Of a stretch of DNA of 64,000 bases, positions 18,632-26,507 are shown piece after piece (position 1 is the first letter of the stretch; every line of letters begins with the position of its first letter). The notes under the pieces are model-generated. The model had not been told where the DNA came from, ran no database searches, and saw only the letters and a program-made list of their open reading frames with translations. This stretch comes from Clostridium hydrogeniformans DSM 21757 (GTDB lineage: Bacteria > Bacillota > Clostridia > Clostridiales > Clostridiaceae). The stretch lies in contig NZ_JMLJ01000006.1 in NCBI RefSeq assembly GCF_000686705.1, forward strand, positions 124,001 to 188,000, given 5' to 3'. The position numbers and the translations under genes are program-made.

Positions 18632-20325
18632 TATATACCTCCTCTTGCTACTGACAATTTATGTCTATAAAATTCTAGTTCTTCTGCAAACTCTTTTATA
18701 TCTTGCTTTCTGTTATTAACAAAACTTTCTATATTAACATTTAACCCATTATCATTATTATTTGTTATAGTAGCCATTTCTGTTTCTATGCTTTTACCAG
18801 AAACAATTCCAGAAGTTGTACTAGCTACATTATGATCTACTGCCATTTGCATTTTAGCAGCTAAACCACTTAAATCTCTCTCCATAGATTTCTCCATAGA
18901 TTGACTTTCATCTTCAAATCCAACCCCTATACCAAGTGCAAGATTTTTTCCTACCATATCTCTCATTAACCTAGAAGGGGAGTGAATACCAAAGAAATCT
19001 AAAATATTATCCGCTAATTCCTTACAAGCTTTTATTGCAGTTCCAACAAGACCTTTAACACCTGAAATAATCCCTTTACCTATTCCTACAATAATATTAA
19101 GCCCTATACCACCCCAATCTACATCATCGAAGGCCTTAGAAACTGCTGCTATAATATCTAAAACTCCTACTATTAATCTAGGTATTGCTTCTATTAATCC
19201 TTTCATTATTGCAATTGTTATTTTAATCCCTGCATCAATTATTTGTGGTAAATTTGATGTAATAGTATTCATAATAGTATTTATTATTGTTGGGAGCATT
19301 GCAATTAGCTGAGGTATTGCATCAAGTATTCCATCAATTAATGCTAATAAAACATCGATACCAGTCTCAACCATTTGAGGCATGTTTTCCACGAAAAATT
19401 CTAGTATTGTTTCTATTATTGTTGGTAACATTTCAATTAAATCTGGTAGAATGCTTAATATTCCATCAATTATACTTAATAATATTTCTTGGCCCTTTAA
19501 CAAAATAGTTGGTAGGGAACTATTAAAATACTCAAGCATTGCTTCTATTATTGTTGGAAGCATTTCTATTAAAAGTGGAAGTGCATCTAATATTCCTTGG
19601 GCTAAACTTAATAATAGATTCAACCCTGCTTCAATAATTAGAGGCATATTCTCTAATAGAGTCATAACCAGTTGCATTATACACTCTAATGCTAAAGGTA
19701 TTAATGTAGGTAACTGTTCACTTATACCCATTGCAAACTGAATAATTACCTGAATTCCTAGCTCTAATAATTGTGGCAATATCTCCATTATTCCAGCTAT
19801 TAAACTCCCTATAATCTCCATTGCTGCTGATATTATTTGAGGTAAGCTATTTTGTATACCTGATATAAAAGATTGAATAATTTCTATTGCTAATTCTATA
19901 ACCTTAGGCAAACCATTAGATATAGTTGTAATCATCTCTGCTCCTATTTCTCCAATTGCCCCTACAAGTCCTGTAATACCATTTTCTTTAAATTCTTTGC
20001 TCAAGGTATCAATATAGGCTAAAGCTGTAGGTAATAAGGTATTGTTTAATGTATCAGCTAAAGGCGTAAACACTTCGCCTATAAGCCCATTAAAGCTATC
20101 TTGCAGAGTGGTCATAGATTCCTCCATATCACTATTATACTTAAGTCCCATTTCCCCTAACTTTTTTAGTGCTCCTCCAGTAGCTGATATAGAATCTGTA
20201 AAAACTTTTAATCCAGACTTAGCTAAGTCACCTAATTTATTACTAAGTGACGTTACTTCTTTTTCAGCTTTTTCAGCACCTTTACTTTCTATCTTTACAT
20301 CTATGAAAATTATTCCATCTGCCAT
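18631..20325 (-). CDS. Tail tape measure protein
   Basis: 564 residues. After an N-terminal helical segment (KAEKEVTSLSNKLGDLAKSG) the middle ~330 residues consist of hydrophobic repeats built around LPxxIxxxLxxIxxxI, such as EMLPTIIETILEFF and AMLPTIINTIMNTI, each about 35-40 residues. A C-terminal segment with FFGIHSPSRLMRDMVGK follows, a motif common in tape measure proteins. At about 1.5 angstrom per residue the tail would be near 85 nm, short for a siphovirus. RBS AGGTGAG precedes the ATG. It probably also crosses the target membrane. Confidence 0.88.
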   Translation of the reverse strand: MADGIIFIDVKIESKGAEKAEKEVTSLSNKLGDLAKSGLKVFTDSISATGGALKKLGEMGLKYNSDMEESMTTLQDSFNGLIGEVFTPLADTLNNTLLPTALAYIDTLSKEFKENGITGLVGAIGEIGAEMITTISNGLPKVIELAIEIIQSFISGIQNSLPQIISAAMEIIGSLIAGIMEILPQLLELGIQVIIQFAMGISEQLPTLIPLALECIMQLVMTLLENMPLIIEAGLNLLLSLAQGILDALPLLIEMLPTIIEAMLEYFNSSLPTILLKGQEILLSIIDGILSILPDLIEMLPTIIETILEFFVENMPQMVETGIDVLLALIDGILDAIPQLIAMLPTIINTIMNTITSNLPQIIDAGIKITIAIMKGLIEAIPRLIVGVLDIIAAVSKAFDDVDWGGIGLNIIVGIGKGIISGVKGLVGTAIKACKELADNILDFFGIHSPSRLMRDMVGKNLALGIGVGFEDESQSMEKSMERDLSGLAAKMQMAVDHNVASTTSGIVSGKSIETEMATITNNNDNGLNVNIESFVNNRKQDIKEFAEELEFYRHKLSVARGGI

Positions 20326-20367
20326 TTTCTCACCTGCCTTTTATAAAATAAAAAGACGACACGCTCA

Positions 20368-20520
20368 CTACTCTTTGGTGTGGCTTGGCTCTGCTCTTTG
20401 TTCAATATTTAACTTAACTATTTTCTTGCATCTAATGCATTTTATCTCCCCTTTGATATAACCGACTTTTAAAAGCAACTGATTACATTGGGGACATCTT
20501 ATTTCCTTAATTTTGATCAC
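20368..20520 (-). CDS. Com-like zinc-ribbon protein
   Basis: About 50 residues with two CxxC knuckles (RCPQCNQLLLKVG and KCIRCKKIVKLN) spaced as in Com, the small zinc-ribbon RNA-binding protein known from phage Mu, where it activates mom translation. The frame opens at a GTG at 20520 overlapped by AGGTGAT. Initiation at the nearby ATT codon, properly spaced from that AGGTGAT, is an alternative, so the start is uncertain. It sits between a terminator hairpin and the tape measure gene. No mom-like DNA modification gene is visible. Similar short ribbons occur next to tail genes in Firmicute phages. Confidence 0.7.
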   Translation of the reverse strand: MIKIKEIRCPQCNQLLLKVGYIKGEIKCIRCKKIVKLNIEQRAEPSHTKE

Positions 20521-20536
20521 CTCATTTGATAAAAAT

Positions 20537-20567
20537 AAAAGCACCTACTATTTAGTAAGTGCTTTTT
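20537..20567. terminator. Hairpin upstream of the Com-like gene
   Basis: AAAAGCAC...GTGCTTTT with inner TACTA/TAGTA pairing, flanked by A and T runs. It lies inside the tail operon between the Gp15-like gene and the Com-like gene, so it may attenuate tape measure expression relative to tail tube. Confidence 0.65.
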
Positions 20568-20738
20568 AAATTCATCTCTGTTCTTTCCTCTTATATAAAT
20601 TTAATTTATTTATTAGTCTTTTCTACTTATAACTATTAGAACATCTAAATATACTTTTCTTCCACTAGCTAACTATAATAAAAATCCATAAAACTTCCCA
20701 TATTACTTTAAAATCTATTAATACTAATACACAATATA
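20568..20738. other. Non-coding gap inside the tail operon
   Basis: No open frame or strong hairpin apart from the one at 20537-20567. A gap is unusual here because the neighbouring tail genes overlap. Confidence 0.4.
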
Positions 20739-21338
20739 CTATAACACTTTACTAATGTCTCCGCCATTTAGTAATATTTCTTCTATTTCATCAAGCTTTT
20801 CTTTTTCATCCTTACTTATAATAGAAGGAATTTTATAAATCTCTTTCATTCTCTTATAATAAGCTTTTTCTTCCTTATCTTTGATTTTACCTAAGTCAAT
20901 ATTACGATATCCCATTATCTTAACTATCTCATTATTCTCTTTAAGACTCTTAAACATAGCTTTAAATTTCCACCAATGTAGATACTCTATATCCTGTAAA
21001 TCAACTCCATACTGATCTAAAAATGCAGAATATATATAATCATCATCAAATTCATATGAATATATTTGTATACTCTTACTTTTTCCTTTACTTTTAGATT
21101 GTATTTCCTCTCTGCCACATCTATAAAACCATAATATTTTATCTATTGCTTCATTAATATCTTTGGGCATTATGGGATAATAGAGTTCTAATGCTTTTAT
21201 AATTTTATCTTCTTCTGATAATTCTCTCTCTTGCATTAAAAGTTCAAATAAAATAGAGGTACGAAAATCTGAATTAATTTCATAATTTTCGCCCTCTATA
21301 TTTACTATTGTAGGTAGAATATCAATAAGTATATTCAT
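20739..21338 (-). CDS. Phage Gp15-like tail assembly protein
   Basis: 199 residues resembling the bacteriophage Gp15 family (PF06854): N-terminal INSDFRTSILFELLMQE, then KILWFYRCGRE near residue 68, and the hallmark DDDYIYSAFLDQYGVDLQDIEYLHWWKF near 95. In A118-like phages this gene follows the tail tube and chaperone genes and precedes the tape measure, exactly as here. It is probably a tape-measure chaperone (gpT-like). It overlaps the upstream gene by 1 nt. Confidence 0.85.
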   Translation of the reverse strand: MNILIDILPTIVNIEGENYEINSDFRTSILFELLMQERELSEEDKIIKALELYYPIMPKDINEAIDKILWFYRCGREEIQSKSKGKSKSIQIYSYEFDDDYIYSAFLDQYGVDLQDIEYLHWWKFKAMFKSLKENNEIVKIMGYRNIDLGKIKDKEEKAYYKRMKEIYKIPSIISKDEKEKLDEIEEILLNGGDISKVL

Positions 21339-21682
21339 TACTTTTTCTTTCTTCTCTGTGCCCTGTTAGGAGAATATTTGTTAGCTAGCTTTTCTACCTC
21401 TGAATTTTTAGCACTCATCTCTTCTACAAGTTCTTCAAATGCCTTTATACAAACTAATAAATTAACTTTGTCACCAAATACCTTTTTGTCAGTACCTTTC
21501 CCAAACATGGTGTTGAATACTTCAAAAATAGCATTACACTGTGCTTTTATACTTTCAGATACCTTCATACCTTCTATCTTTGTTGATATATCATCAATAC
21601 TTTCTATTGCCTTCTCATATTTTTCAGCTATTTCTAAATCAAGTATATCTATATCTTGTAATTCTACTCCATTGATTATCAT
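21338..21682 (-). CDS. Putative tail assembly chaperone
   Basis: 114 residues, acidic and largely helical, with a strongly basic tail ending in RAQRRKKK. Position (between the tail tube and Gp15-like genes) and size match gp13-type tail assembly chaperones of A118-like phages. GGAGAATATT precedes the ATG. No enzymatic motif is visible; the call rests on synteny and composition. Confidence 0.7.
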   Translation of the reverse strand: MIINGVELQDIDILDLEIAEKYEKAIESIDDISTKIEGMKVSESIKAQCNAIFEVFNTMFGKGTDKKVFGDKVNLLVCIKAFEELVEEMSAKNSEVEKLANKYSPNRAQRRKKK

Positions 21683-21703
21683 AATATTCTCCCCTTTCTA
21701 AAA

Positions 21704-22183
21704 CTAAGCTTTAGGTGTAAATCCCTCAGTAAATGTTTTTTTGGTAGTATCAAATGTTCCTTCTACTGGGTCACTAAGACCTAATAAACTTCCTGTAATA
21801 CCTAAGTCTCCCTCAGTAGCTTCAAAAGACTCAACTGCTATAGCTACCCTAAGTTTTCTTGCTCTAAATCCTACAGTTTCTGCTGGCTTATCTAAATCTA
21901 CTATTACATATTCTGTTTCAGCATCTATACCTGTTTTTTGCATTTCTCCAACATTTCTTATATGTTCTATAGCAATTTCGCTAGATATTTGATCTGCATT
22001 AAAAGCTGTGCTCCATTCATAACCTGTGATGCTTTGACTAGAACTAGATTGATTTATATATCTTTTACTGGTTGGTTTTGCAGTAGGTGTTTCATTAAGT
22101 TCTGTAAATCCAGTTCCTAATAATTCAAAATTCTCCTTTACCTTTAAATAGTTAGCTTGTATTTTTCTTTTTCTAATTGACAT
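21704..22183 (-). CDS. Major tail tube protein
   Basis: 159 residues, mostly beta with one helix, including YINQSSSSQSITGYEWSTAF and the DAETEYVIVDLDKP strand. A small acidic loop and a TFTEGFTPKA end follow, typical of phage tail tube proteins of the A118/Tsh and phi CD type. It should polymerise as hexameric rings around the tape measure. It lies 4 nt from the tail terminator gene upstream and heads the tube-chaperone-tape measure series. Confidence 0.82.
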   Translation of the reverse strand: MSIRKRKIQANYLKVKENFELLGTGFTELNETPTAKPTSKRYINQSSSSQSITGYEWSTAFNADQISSEIAIEHIRNVGEMQKTGIDAETEYVIVDLDKPAETVGFRARKLRVAIAVESFEATEGDLGITGSLLGLSDPVEGTFDTTKKTFTEGFTPKA

Positions 22184-22187
22184 TTAA

Positions 22188-22607
22188 TCAAATCCTCTCT
22201 CTTTTTAAATATTTTAATCTTAATTTTATTTGAAATTTTGCCATTCCCTGTGATACTGATAAGGCATAAGCTGTTCTGGTTACTTCAACTTCTAATGGTT
22301 CAAGTCCATTTTCTAGCTTAGGGAATATTCCCTTATCATTATTTTCTTCTATCCATTTACTAAATTTTTCATAAAAACCTGAGTTATATATTCTCTGTAT
22401 TACATCTTCACTCTGGCCTTCCTTAGATGTAAATATAAAAGCATGTTGTTTTGTATCATTACTATTTACATATCTTTTTAATATAGGCTCTATTGGCATA
22501 ACCTCTATAGAGTAACCCTCTATATTATCATTCATCTGTATAGCATTATTAAAAAGATTTAGGTAAGGACAAGTTTTTATATAATCTCTAAATTCATTTA
22601 TTATGAT
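22188..22607 (-). CDS. Tail terminator/'minor capsid' family protein with apparent non-ATG start
   Basis: From the first ATG (22535) the protein would be 115 residues. It resembles the minor-capsid-3 family (PF12691), with IEPILKRYVNSNDTKQHAFIFTSKE and GFYEKFSKWIEENNDKG, ending ARFQIKLRLKYLK-like. The same frame stays open upstream for 24 codons that read as the family's usual N-terminus (NEFRDYIKTCPYLN). There is no ATG, GTG or TTG. A strong GGAGGGAGGAG lies just before an ATC (22607) and an ATA (22604). A non-canonical start or a mutated start is likely. Placed directly before the tail tube gene, it probably caps the tail. Confidence 0.72.
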   Translation of the reverse strand: MIINEFRDYIKTCPYLNLFNNAIQMNDNIEGYSIEVMPIEPILKRYVNSNDTKQHAFIFTSKEGQSEDVIQRIYNSGFYEKFSKWIEENNDKGIFPKLENGLEPLEVEVTRTAYALSVSQGMAKFQIKLRLKYLKRERI

Positions 22608-22716
22608 TTACTCCTCCCTCCTATAAGACTATCAATTATTCATCTTCTATAGTCCTTTGGCTTTTCAAAAATCTTTATTCTTCTATAACCTTTAATTTCA
22701 TTAATAAAGGCTTCTT

Positions 22717-24024
22717 TTATATAGAAATAGCATTAATTATTTTACTTATTCCATTCCTAAAAATTAAATCAAAAGCATGGTCTGGCAGGTGATTTATTTT
22801 ATTTCCACCAAAATCAGTTCCTGATTTACCTAAAAGAAACTCCTCACTAACTAATTTGTCTGAGGTTTTAAACCTTGAAGATTGAAATCCTGGATATTCA
22901 AATACTAATCCTGTACCACCTTTATCTATATTCATATAGAACCCACCTTCATATACTGCTTCTGGTAACGTTACTTCAAGAACAATATTCTTGTCCACTA
23001 TTATAGATGCCACTTGATCAATACACTTTATTTCCAATTCAAACATCTTATTAGGAGTTATAGTTACTTTTTTGCCTAAATCAGTTTTCCCTGTGGATAT
23101 AGACATTGTTACTGTTTTATTAGGATTAATAGTCATATTGAATATTATTCCTATTACATGAGAGAAAAGTCCACTTTCCCTAGCAACAAAAACACATGAG
23201 GTTGTATCTGAATTATAGTTATTTAAATTTACAACAGTAGAAAATTTAATATTCTGTGGATTCTCATGGAATCTTAAGAAAGCAGGTCCATTAAAATACA
23301 TCTTGTTAGATGATCCTGTGAACTCTCTTACTATACCTTTTGCATCTTTCCATGTATTTGCATTATCTGATACATACATAGGTTGTTGTCTACCAACATA
23401 GCTATACTTATCAATCCCATCTCTTACTAAAGTAAAAATTCTATTAGCATTTATACATGCATAATTGTTTTGAGCACAGAAATAATACTGACACTTAGCT
23501 ATCCAAGTAAATAGGTCTTGGTTATTTCCTGTAGTATTAGAAGTATGAGTATTATTAATAAATACTACAGAAGTATTGGGAAGATTATTTAGAAGCATTG
23601 ATTTTACCCTTAATAAATTAGTATAAAAATCTAATTGATTAGACGTTGCTCCATCATTAACTCCAAAAGCTATTACTAATAAGTCAGGATTAAAATCTGT
23701 TACACACTTTATCCATTGTCTTCCTGATGCCCATGGTCTATTAGGAACTATGTTACTAACTAAATCTTGCAACCTAGTTCCTCCTATAGCATAGTTCTTA
23801 AAATCCACACCATACCTTAAGCTATTCTTTAAGCCTTTCTCTAGCATTCCTATTGCAGTATTTTCATGAAATGCTATATCTGCACCTTCTGAAATACTAT
23901 CCCCTACAACACATACCTTTAATGCCCTAGATTTTGCTGCTACTCTTGCCTTATCTAATGAAGTACTGCAAATTAAAGTATCATCTTGATAAGCATTTTG
24001 AAGTAATAAATTGTTATTAAACAT
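22717..24024 (-). CDS. SGNH-hydrolase with beta-sandwich appendage, phage-associated
   Basis: 435 residues; the second ATG (24024) is preferred because GAGGAG is properly spaced from it. Block I is VVGDSISEG near residue 37, with nucleophile Ser. Block II is AIGGTRL near 77, and Block III is FGVNDG near 118 (GxND). Together these mark an SGNH/GDSL esterase, usually acting on O-acetyl groups of polysaccharides. Residues ~250-435 form a beta-rich region (LRFHENPQNIKFSTVVNL) like a lectin or fibre tip. The block V Asp/His pair is not obvious. It sits between the late regulator and the tail genes, where head genes would lie in a phage. Confidence 0.75.
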   Translation of the reverse strand: MFNNNLLLQNAYQDDTLICSTSLDKARVAAKSRALKVCVVGDSISEGADIAFHENTAIGMLEKGLKNSLRYGVDFKNYAIGGTRLQDLVSNIVPNRPWASGRQWIKCVTDFNPDLLVIAFGVNDGATSNQLDFYTNLLRVKSMLLNNLPNTSVVFINNTHTSNTTGNNQDLFTWIAKCQYYFCAQNNYACINANRIFTLVRDGIDKYSYVGRQQPMYVSDNANTWKDAKGIVREFTGSSNKMYFNGPAFLRFHENPQNIKFSTVVNLNNYNSDTTSCVFVARESGLFSHVIGIIFNMTINPNKTVTMSISTGKTDLGKKVTITPNKMFELEIKCIDQVASIIVDKNIVLEVTLPEAVYEGGFYMNIDKGGTGLVFEYPGFQSSRFKTSDKLVSEEFLLGKSGTDFGGNKINHLPDHAFDLIFRNGISKIINAISI

Positions 24025-24102
24025 ATACATTCTCCTCTATAAATTTATTGATGCATATTCTTGCATAATACTATTATATCTAGCTTTTATAGAGTTTTAA
24101 TT

Positions 24103-24639
24103 CTAATTGAATGCTTCTTTAATGCACATAATATCTTCATTCCAGCTAACTATATCTTTTATCAATCTTTGTCTTTGTCTACTTATGGTAGTTTGATGTA
24201 CATTCATTTTCACACCTATTTGCCAGTCTTTTAGTCTTTCTTTATACTTCATTTTTAAAAGTCTTATATCCTCTTCCTCCATAGTTTCAATTTTAGATTT
24301 TAACATAGAGTTATCTTCCTCTATATTCCTTATTAACTCCTCTAGTTTTATAATTTCTTCTTCCTTTCTAGTTTTTTCTATTAATAAACCATCTATTATT
24401 TTGATCATAGTTCTTTCCATATAGCTTGTACCATCTGAAGTAAAACTAACCTTTTCTTTAAAAACCATACTTCTACTTTCTACTGGAATGCTTATATCTG
24501 TATTTTTAAGCTTAAACTCTATAGACTCTTTCTGATTTTGTAATAAGTTTATTTTATTCTTAATACCACTTATCTTCTTATCCTTAGAAAAATAGTCATA
24601 TAGCTTTTCCTCTATAGATTTAAATAATACTTTGTCCAT
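24103..24639 (-). CDS. Phage late-gene regulator, sigma region 4-like (RinA/ArpU type)
   Basis: 178 residues. The N-terminal ~115 residues are helical and charged (coiled coil). The C-terminal part has MEEEDIRLLKMKYKERLKDWQIG, then VHQTTISRQRQRLIKDI, which is a sigma-70 region 4/helix-turn-helix arrangement as in RinA/ArpU-type activators of phage late operons. AGGAGG precedes the ATG. It stands immediately upstream of the SGNH and tail genes and probably drives that operon. A decayed relative of it lies at 52.6-52.8 kb. Confidence 0.75.
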   Translation of the reverse strand: MDKVLFKSIEEKLYDYFSKDKKISGIKNKINLLQNQKESIEFKLKNTDISIPVESRSMVFKEKVSFTSDGTSYMERTMIKIIDGLLIEKTRKEEEIIKLEELIRNIEEDNSMLKSKIETMEEEDIRLLKMKYKERLKDWQIGVKMNVHQTTISRQRQRLIKDIVSWNEDIMCIKEAFN

Positions 24640-24774
24640 AATTACCTCCTAATAAAATCTATTTCTTTAATTCCTAAACCACGTCTTATATAATATTTCT
24701 TTAAATACAAGGAACTCTTCTTACAAATTCCATGTTAAGTCATTAATTTAAAATGTAAGATTCTATTGATATTT

Positions 24775-25491
24775 CTACCTAACTTCAACTTTTTTTCCTA
24801 AAAATATCTCTATCTTCTTTTTAAACTTCTCTTCTATGGCGATTTTAGTAAAGTTATTTTTAGTTATTAATATAATTTTTTCTTTCTCCTCTACAATTTC
24901 TGTACTAGCTATCCAGGTTTTATAACTTACAACTCCTAATAAATTTAATATTTTTTCTTGTGTAAGGGACAGGACTTGAGAAGAAGCTGATCCCTTTTCT
25001 TTCCCTTCTTCATTCTTATAATTCTTATAATTTTTATAGTTATTATTAGTAGTTACCTCTAAGTTATCTTTTGTTTGACTTTTAGTTAACTCTTTTTTAT
25101 CTGTTGGTTCCTTATCAGTTACTTCTTTGTTAGTTTGTCTAATAGCTTCATTCTCCATTCCTTGATAAGTCCCCCAATTTACTATGGTTATAAGCCTTCC
25201 TGTCTTCTTTGAATCATTAGTTAGAAAATCATATTTTTCAAATTTTTTAATAGCGCTTTTAACATTCTGAACAGAAATCCCCTTACCACAACGTTTAATT
25301 ATGCTTTCAATTGAAGTAATAAATTGACCAGGACTTGCTTTAAATTGCTTTCCTTCCCATTCCCATTCTTTTCCTTGATGGTTAGCCATTCCTAGTAAAG
25401 TTATTAAAATTACCTTCTGCTCTGAAGTGGAATTTTGCCATATTGCCTTTTCAAATAATTCTCTGTGTAATTTAAACCATCCTTGACTCAT
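24775..25491 (-). CDS. Phage replication-organiser-like protein (DnaD-type N-terminus)
   Basis: 238 residues. The N-terminal winged helix (MSQGWFKLHRELFEKAIW; SVQNVKSAIKKFEKYDFL; RLITIVNWGTYQ) is that of phage replisome organisers. A low-complexity linker follows, including an NYKNYKNYKN tract coded by near-identical 9-bp repeats. The C-terminal ~60 residues (YKTWIASTEIVEEKEKIILI) resemble the small alpha/beta domain at the N-terminus of DnaA. Its start overlaps the stop of the small membrane peptide gene (TAATG). It shows that the locus descends from a replicating phage; what it does without head and packaging genes is unclear. Confidence 0.75.
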   Translation of the reverse strand: MSQGWFKLHRELFEKAIWQNSTSEQKVILITLLGMANHQGKEWEWEGKQFKASPGQFITSIESIIKRCGKGISVQNVKSAIKKFEKYDFLTNDSKKTGRLITIVNWGTYQGMENEAIRQTNKEVTDKEPTDKKELTKSQTKDNLEVTTNNNYKNYKNYKNEEGKEKGSASSQVLSLTQEKILNLLGVVSYKTWIASTEIVEEKEKIILITKNNFTKIAIEEKFKKKIEIFLGKKVEVR

Positions 25492-25595
25492 TAAACTCCC
25501 TCCTTTTCTGAATATATATTTAGTAAAGTCTCCCCAGCATCTACAAATATATAAATTATTAAGGTTACAGCTAATACTTTTAATATCTCTAGCAT
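25491..25595 (-). CDS. Short membrane peptide
   Basis: 34 residues: MLEILKVLAVTLIIYIFVDAG, then a short polar tail. It is one hydrophobic helix, with GGAGGTGTTAAC before the ATG. It is squeezed between two coupled genes (TAATG overlap with the replication-like gene). The family is unknown. Confidence 0.55.
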   Translation of the reverse strand: MLEILKVLAVTLIIYIFVDAGETLLNIYSEKEGV

Positions 25596-25596
25596 G

Positions 25597-25764
25597 TTAA
25601 CACCTCCTTAAAGTCTCTAAACTTTGTTCTAATTTATCTAAAAGTTCTTCATGGGTAACCCTATAAAAATTTCCTCTTACATCTTCTATAAGAATTCCCA
25701 AAGCTTCCACAAGCTCTTTATCTGTTGCCTTTAATCTTTCTTTTAAGTTCTTTAAATCTTTCAT
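25597..25764 (-). CDS. Small helical phage protein
   Basis: 55 residues, charged and helical (MKDLKNLKERLKATDKELVE; HEELLDKLEQSLETLRRC). GGAGAAGTAC precedes the ATG. It is the first gene of the leftward early group after the XRE gene and is followed within one base by the membrane peptide. No family recognised. Confidence 0.6.
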   Translation of the reverse strand: MKDLKNLKERLKATDKELVEALGILIEDVRGNFYRVTHEELLDKLEQSLETLRRC

Positions 25765-26051
25765 GTACTTCTCCAAAATTAATATTGATTGATATCTGTT
25801 TTAAACCATTACTAAAAACTTACTTTCAGTATATTAACTCCTTTAACTTTAGTTTTTATAAGATTTAGTTAATAAATTTTTTATTCCTTATACTCAATAG
25901 ATACTGATAATGCTTCCTTTTTTACTTTTTTATTCCTAATTAATTAAAAAGAAAGTTTTTCATAAGTGTAAATTTTTATTTTTAATATTTAATAGCTTTC
26001 AGAATATGACTATCTAACCTAAGCCTCTATAATATATAATCCTTCAATGTT

Positions 26052-26276
26052 TCAACGTGTATTTACGTCATTTTTAAATAAATTTAGATCTATATTTAAT
26101 TTATTAGATAGAGCCAATAGCTTTTCTACACTAGGTATATATCTTCCACATTCTATATCTGATAAATAATTTCTTGAAATATCTATGTCTTTAGCTAAAT
26201 TTTTCTGAGTTAAATTCATCTTTTTCCTAGCTTCCTTTATCTCCTTACCAATCTTCCATGATAATTTTTCTTCCAT
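26052..26276 (-). CDS. Cro-like XRE regulator
   Basis: 74 residues, essentially one helix-turn-helix of the Cro/C1 type: IGKEIKEARKKMNLTQKNLAKDIDISRNYLSDIECGRYIPSVEKL. GGAGGAAGG precedes the ATG. It is divergent from the longer XRE/ImmA pair, so the three form a lysogeny-type switch in which this one would favour the leftward operon. A possible promoter reads TTTACA (26321-26326, minus), 17 nt, TACAAT (26298-26303), with an operator-like repeat between the boxes. Confidence 0.85.
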   Translation of the reverse strand: MEEKLSWKIGKEIKEARKKMNLTQKNLAKDIDISRNYLSDIECGRYIPSVEKLLALSNKLNIDLNLFKNDVNTR

Positions 26277-26297
26277 CCTTCCTCCTCCTCACAAAAT

Positions 26298-26482
26298 ATT
26301 GTATTGTATATCCGTCATTTTGTAAAATAAATTATACTTGTTTTTCCGTCTTAATTAGCTATTTAGGAAAATTATGTGAATAAATCTCTTTTATCCTGCA
26401 TCCAACTTGTATTTACGTCATTATTTATATTGTATTTCCGACCCTATAGGGATATAATGTATTTATAGTCGGTGTTCCCGAC
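26298..26482. promoter_or_regulatory. Divergent switch region with repeated operator-like sites
   Basis: A sequence related to TGTATTTCCGTCATT recurs at 26305-26319, 26339-26353, 26408-26422 and 26431-26445, and again at 26058-26072 in the cro-like 3' end. A dyad GTCGG-TGTTC-CCGAC lies at 26468-26482. The rightward promoter reads TTGTAT (26430-26435), 17 nt, TATAAT (26453-26458), with one site covering its -35. This is the layout of a phage genetic switch controlled by the two XRE proteins. Confidence 0.7.
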
Positions 26483-26507
26483 ATATATTTTACTTATGGA
26501 GGTAATT

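Noticed and set aside
19150-19900. Regular repeats suggestive of a CRISPR or satellite array
   Set aside because: The repeats are imperfect, in frame, and encode the hydrophobic units of the tape measure protein.
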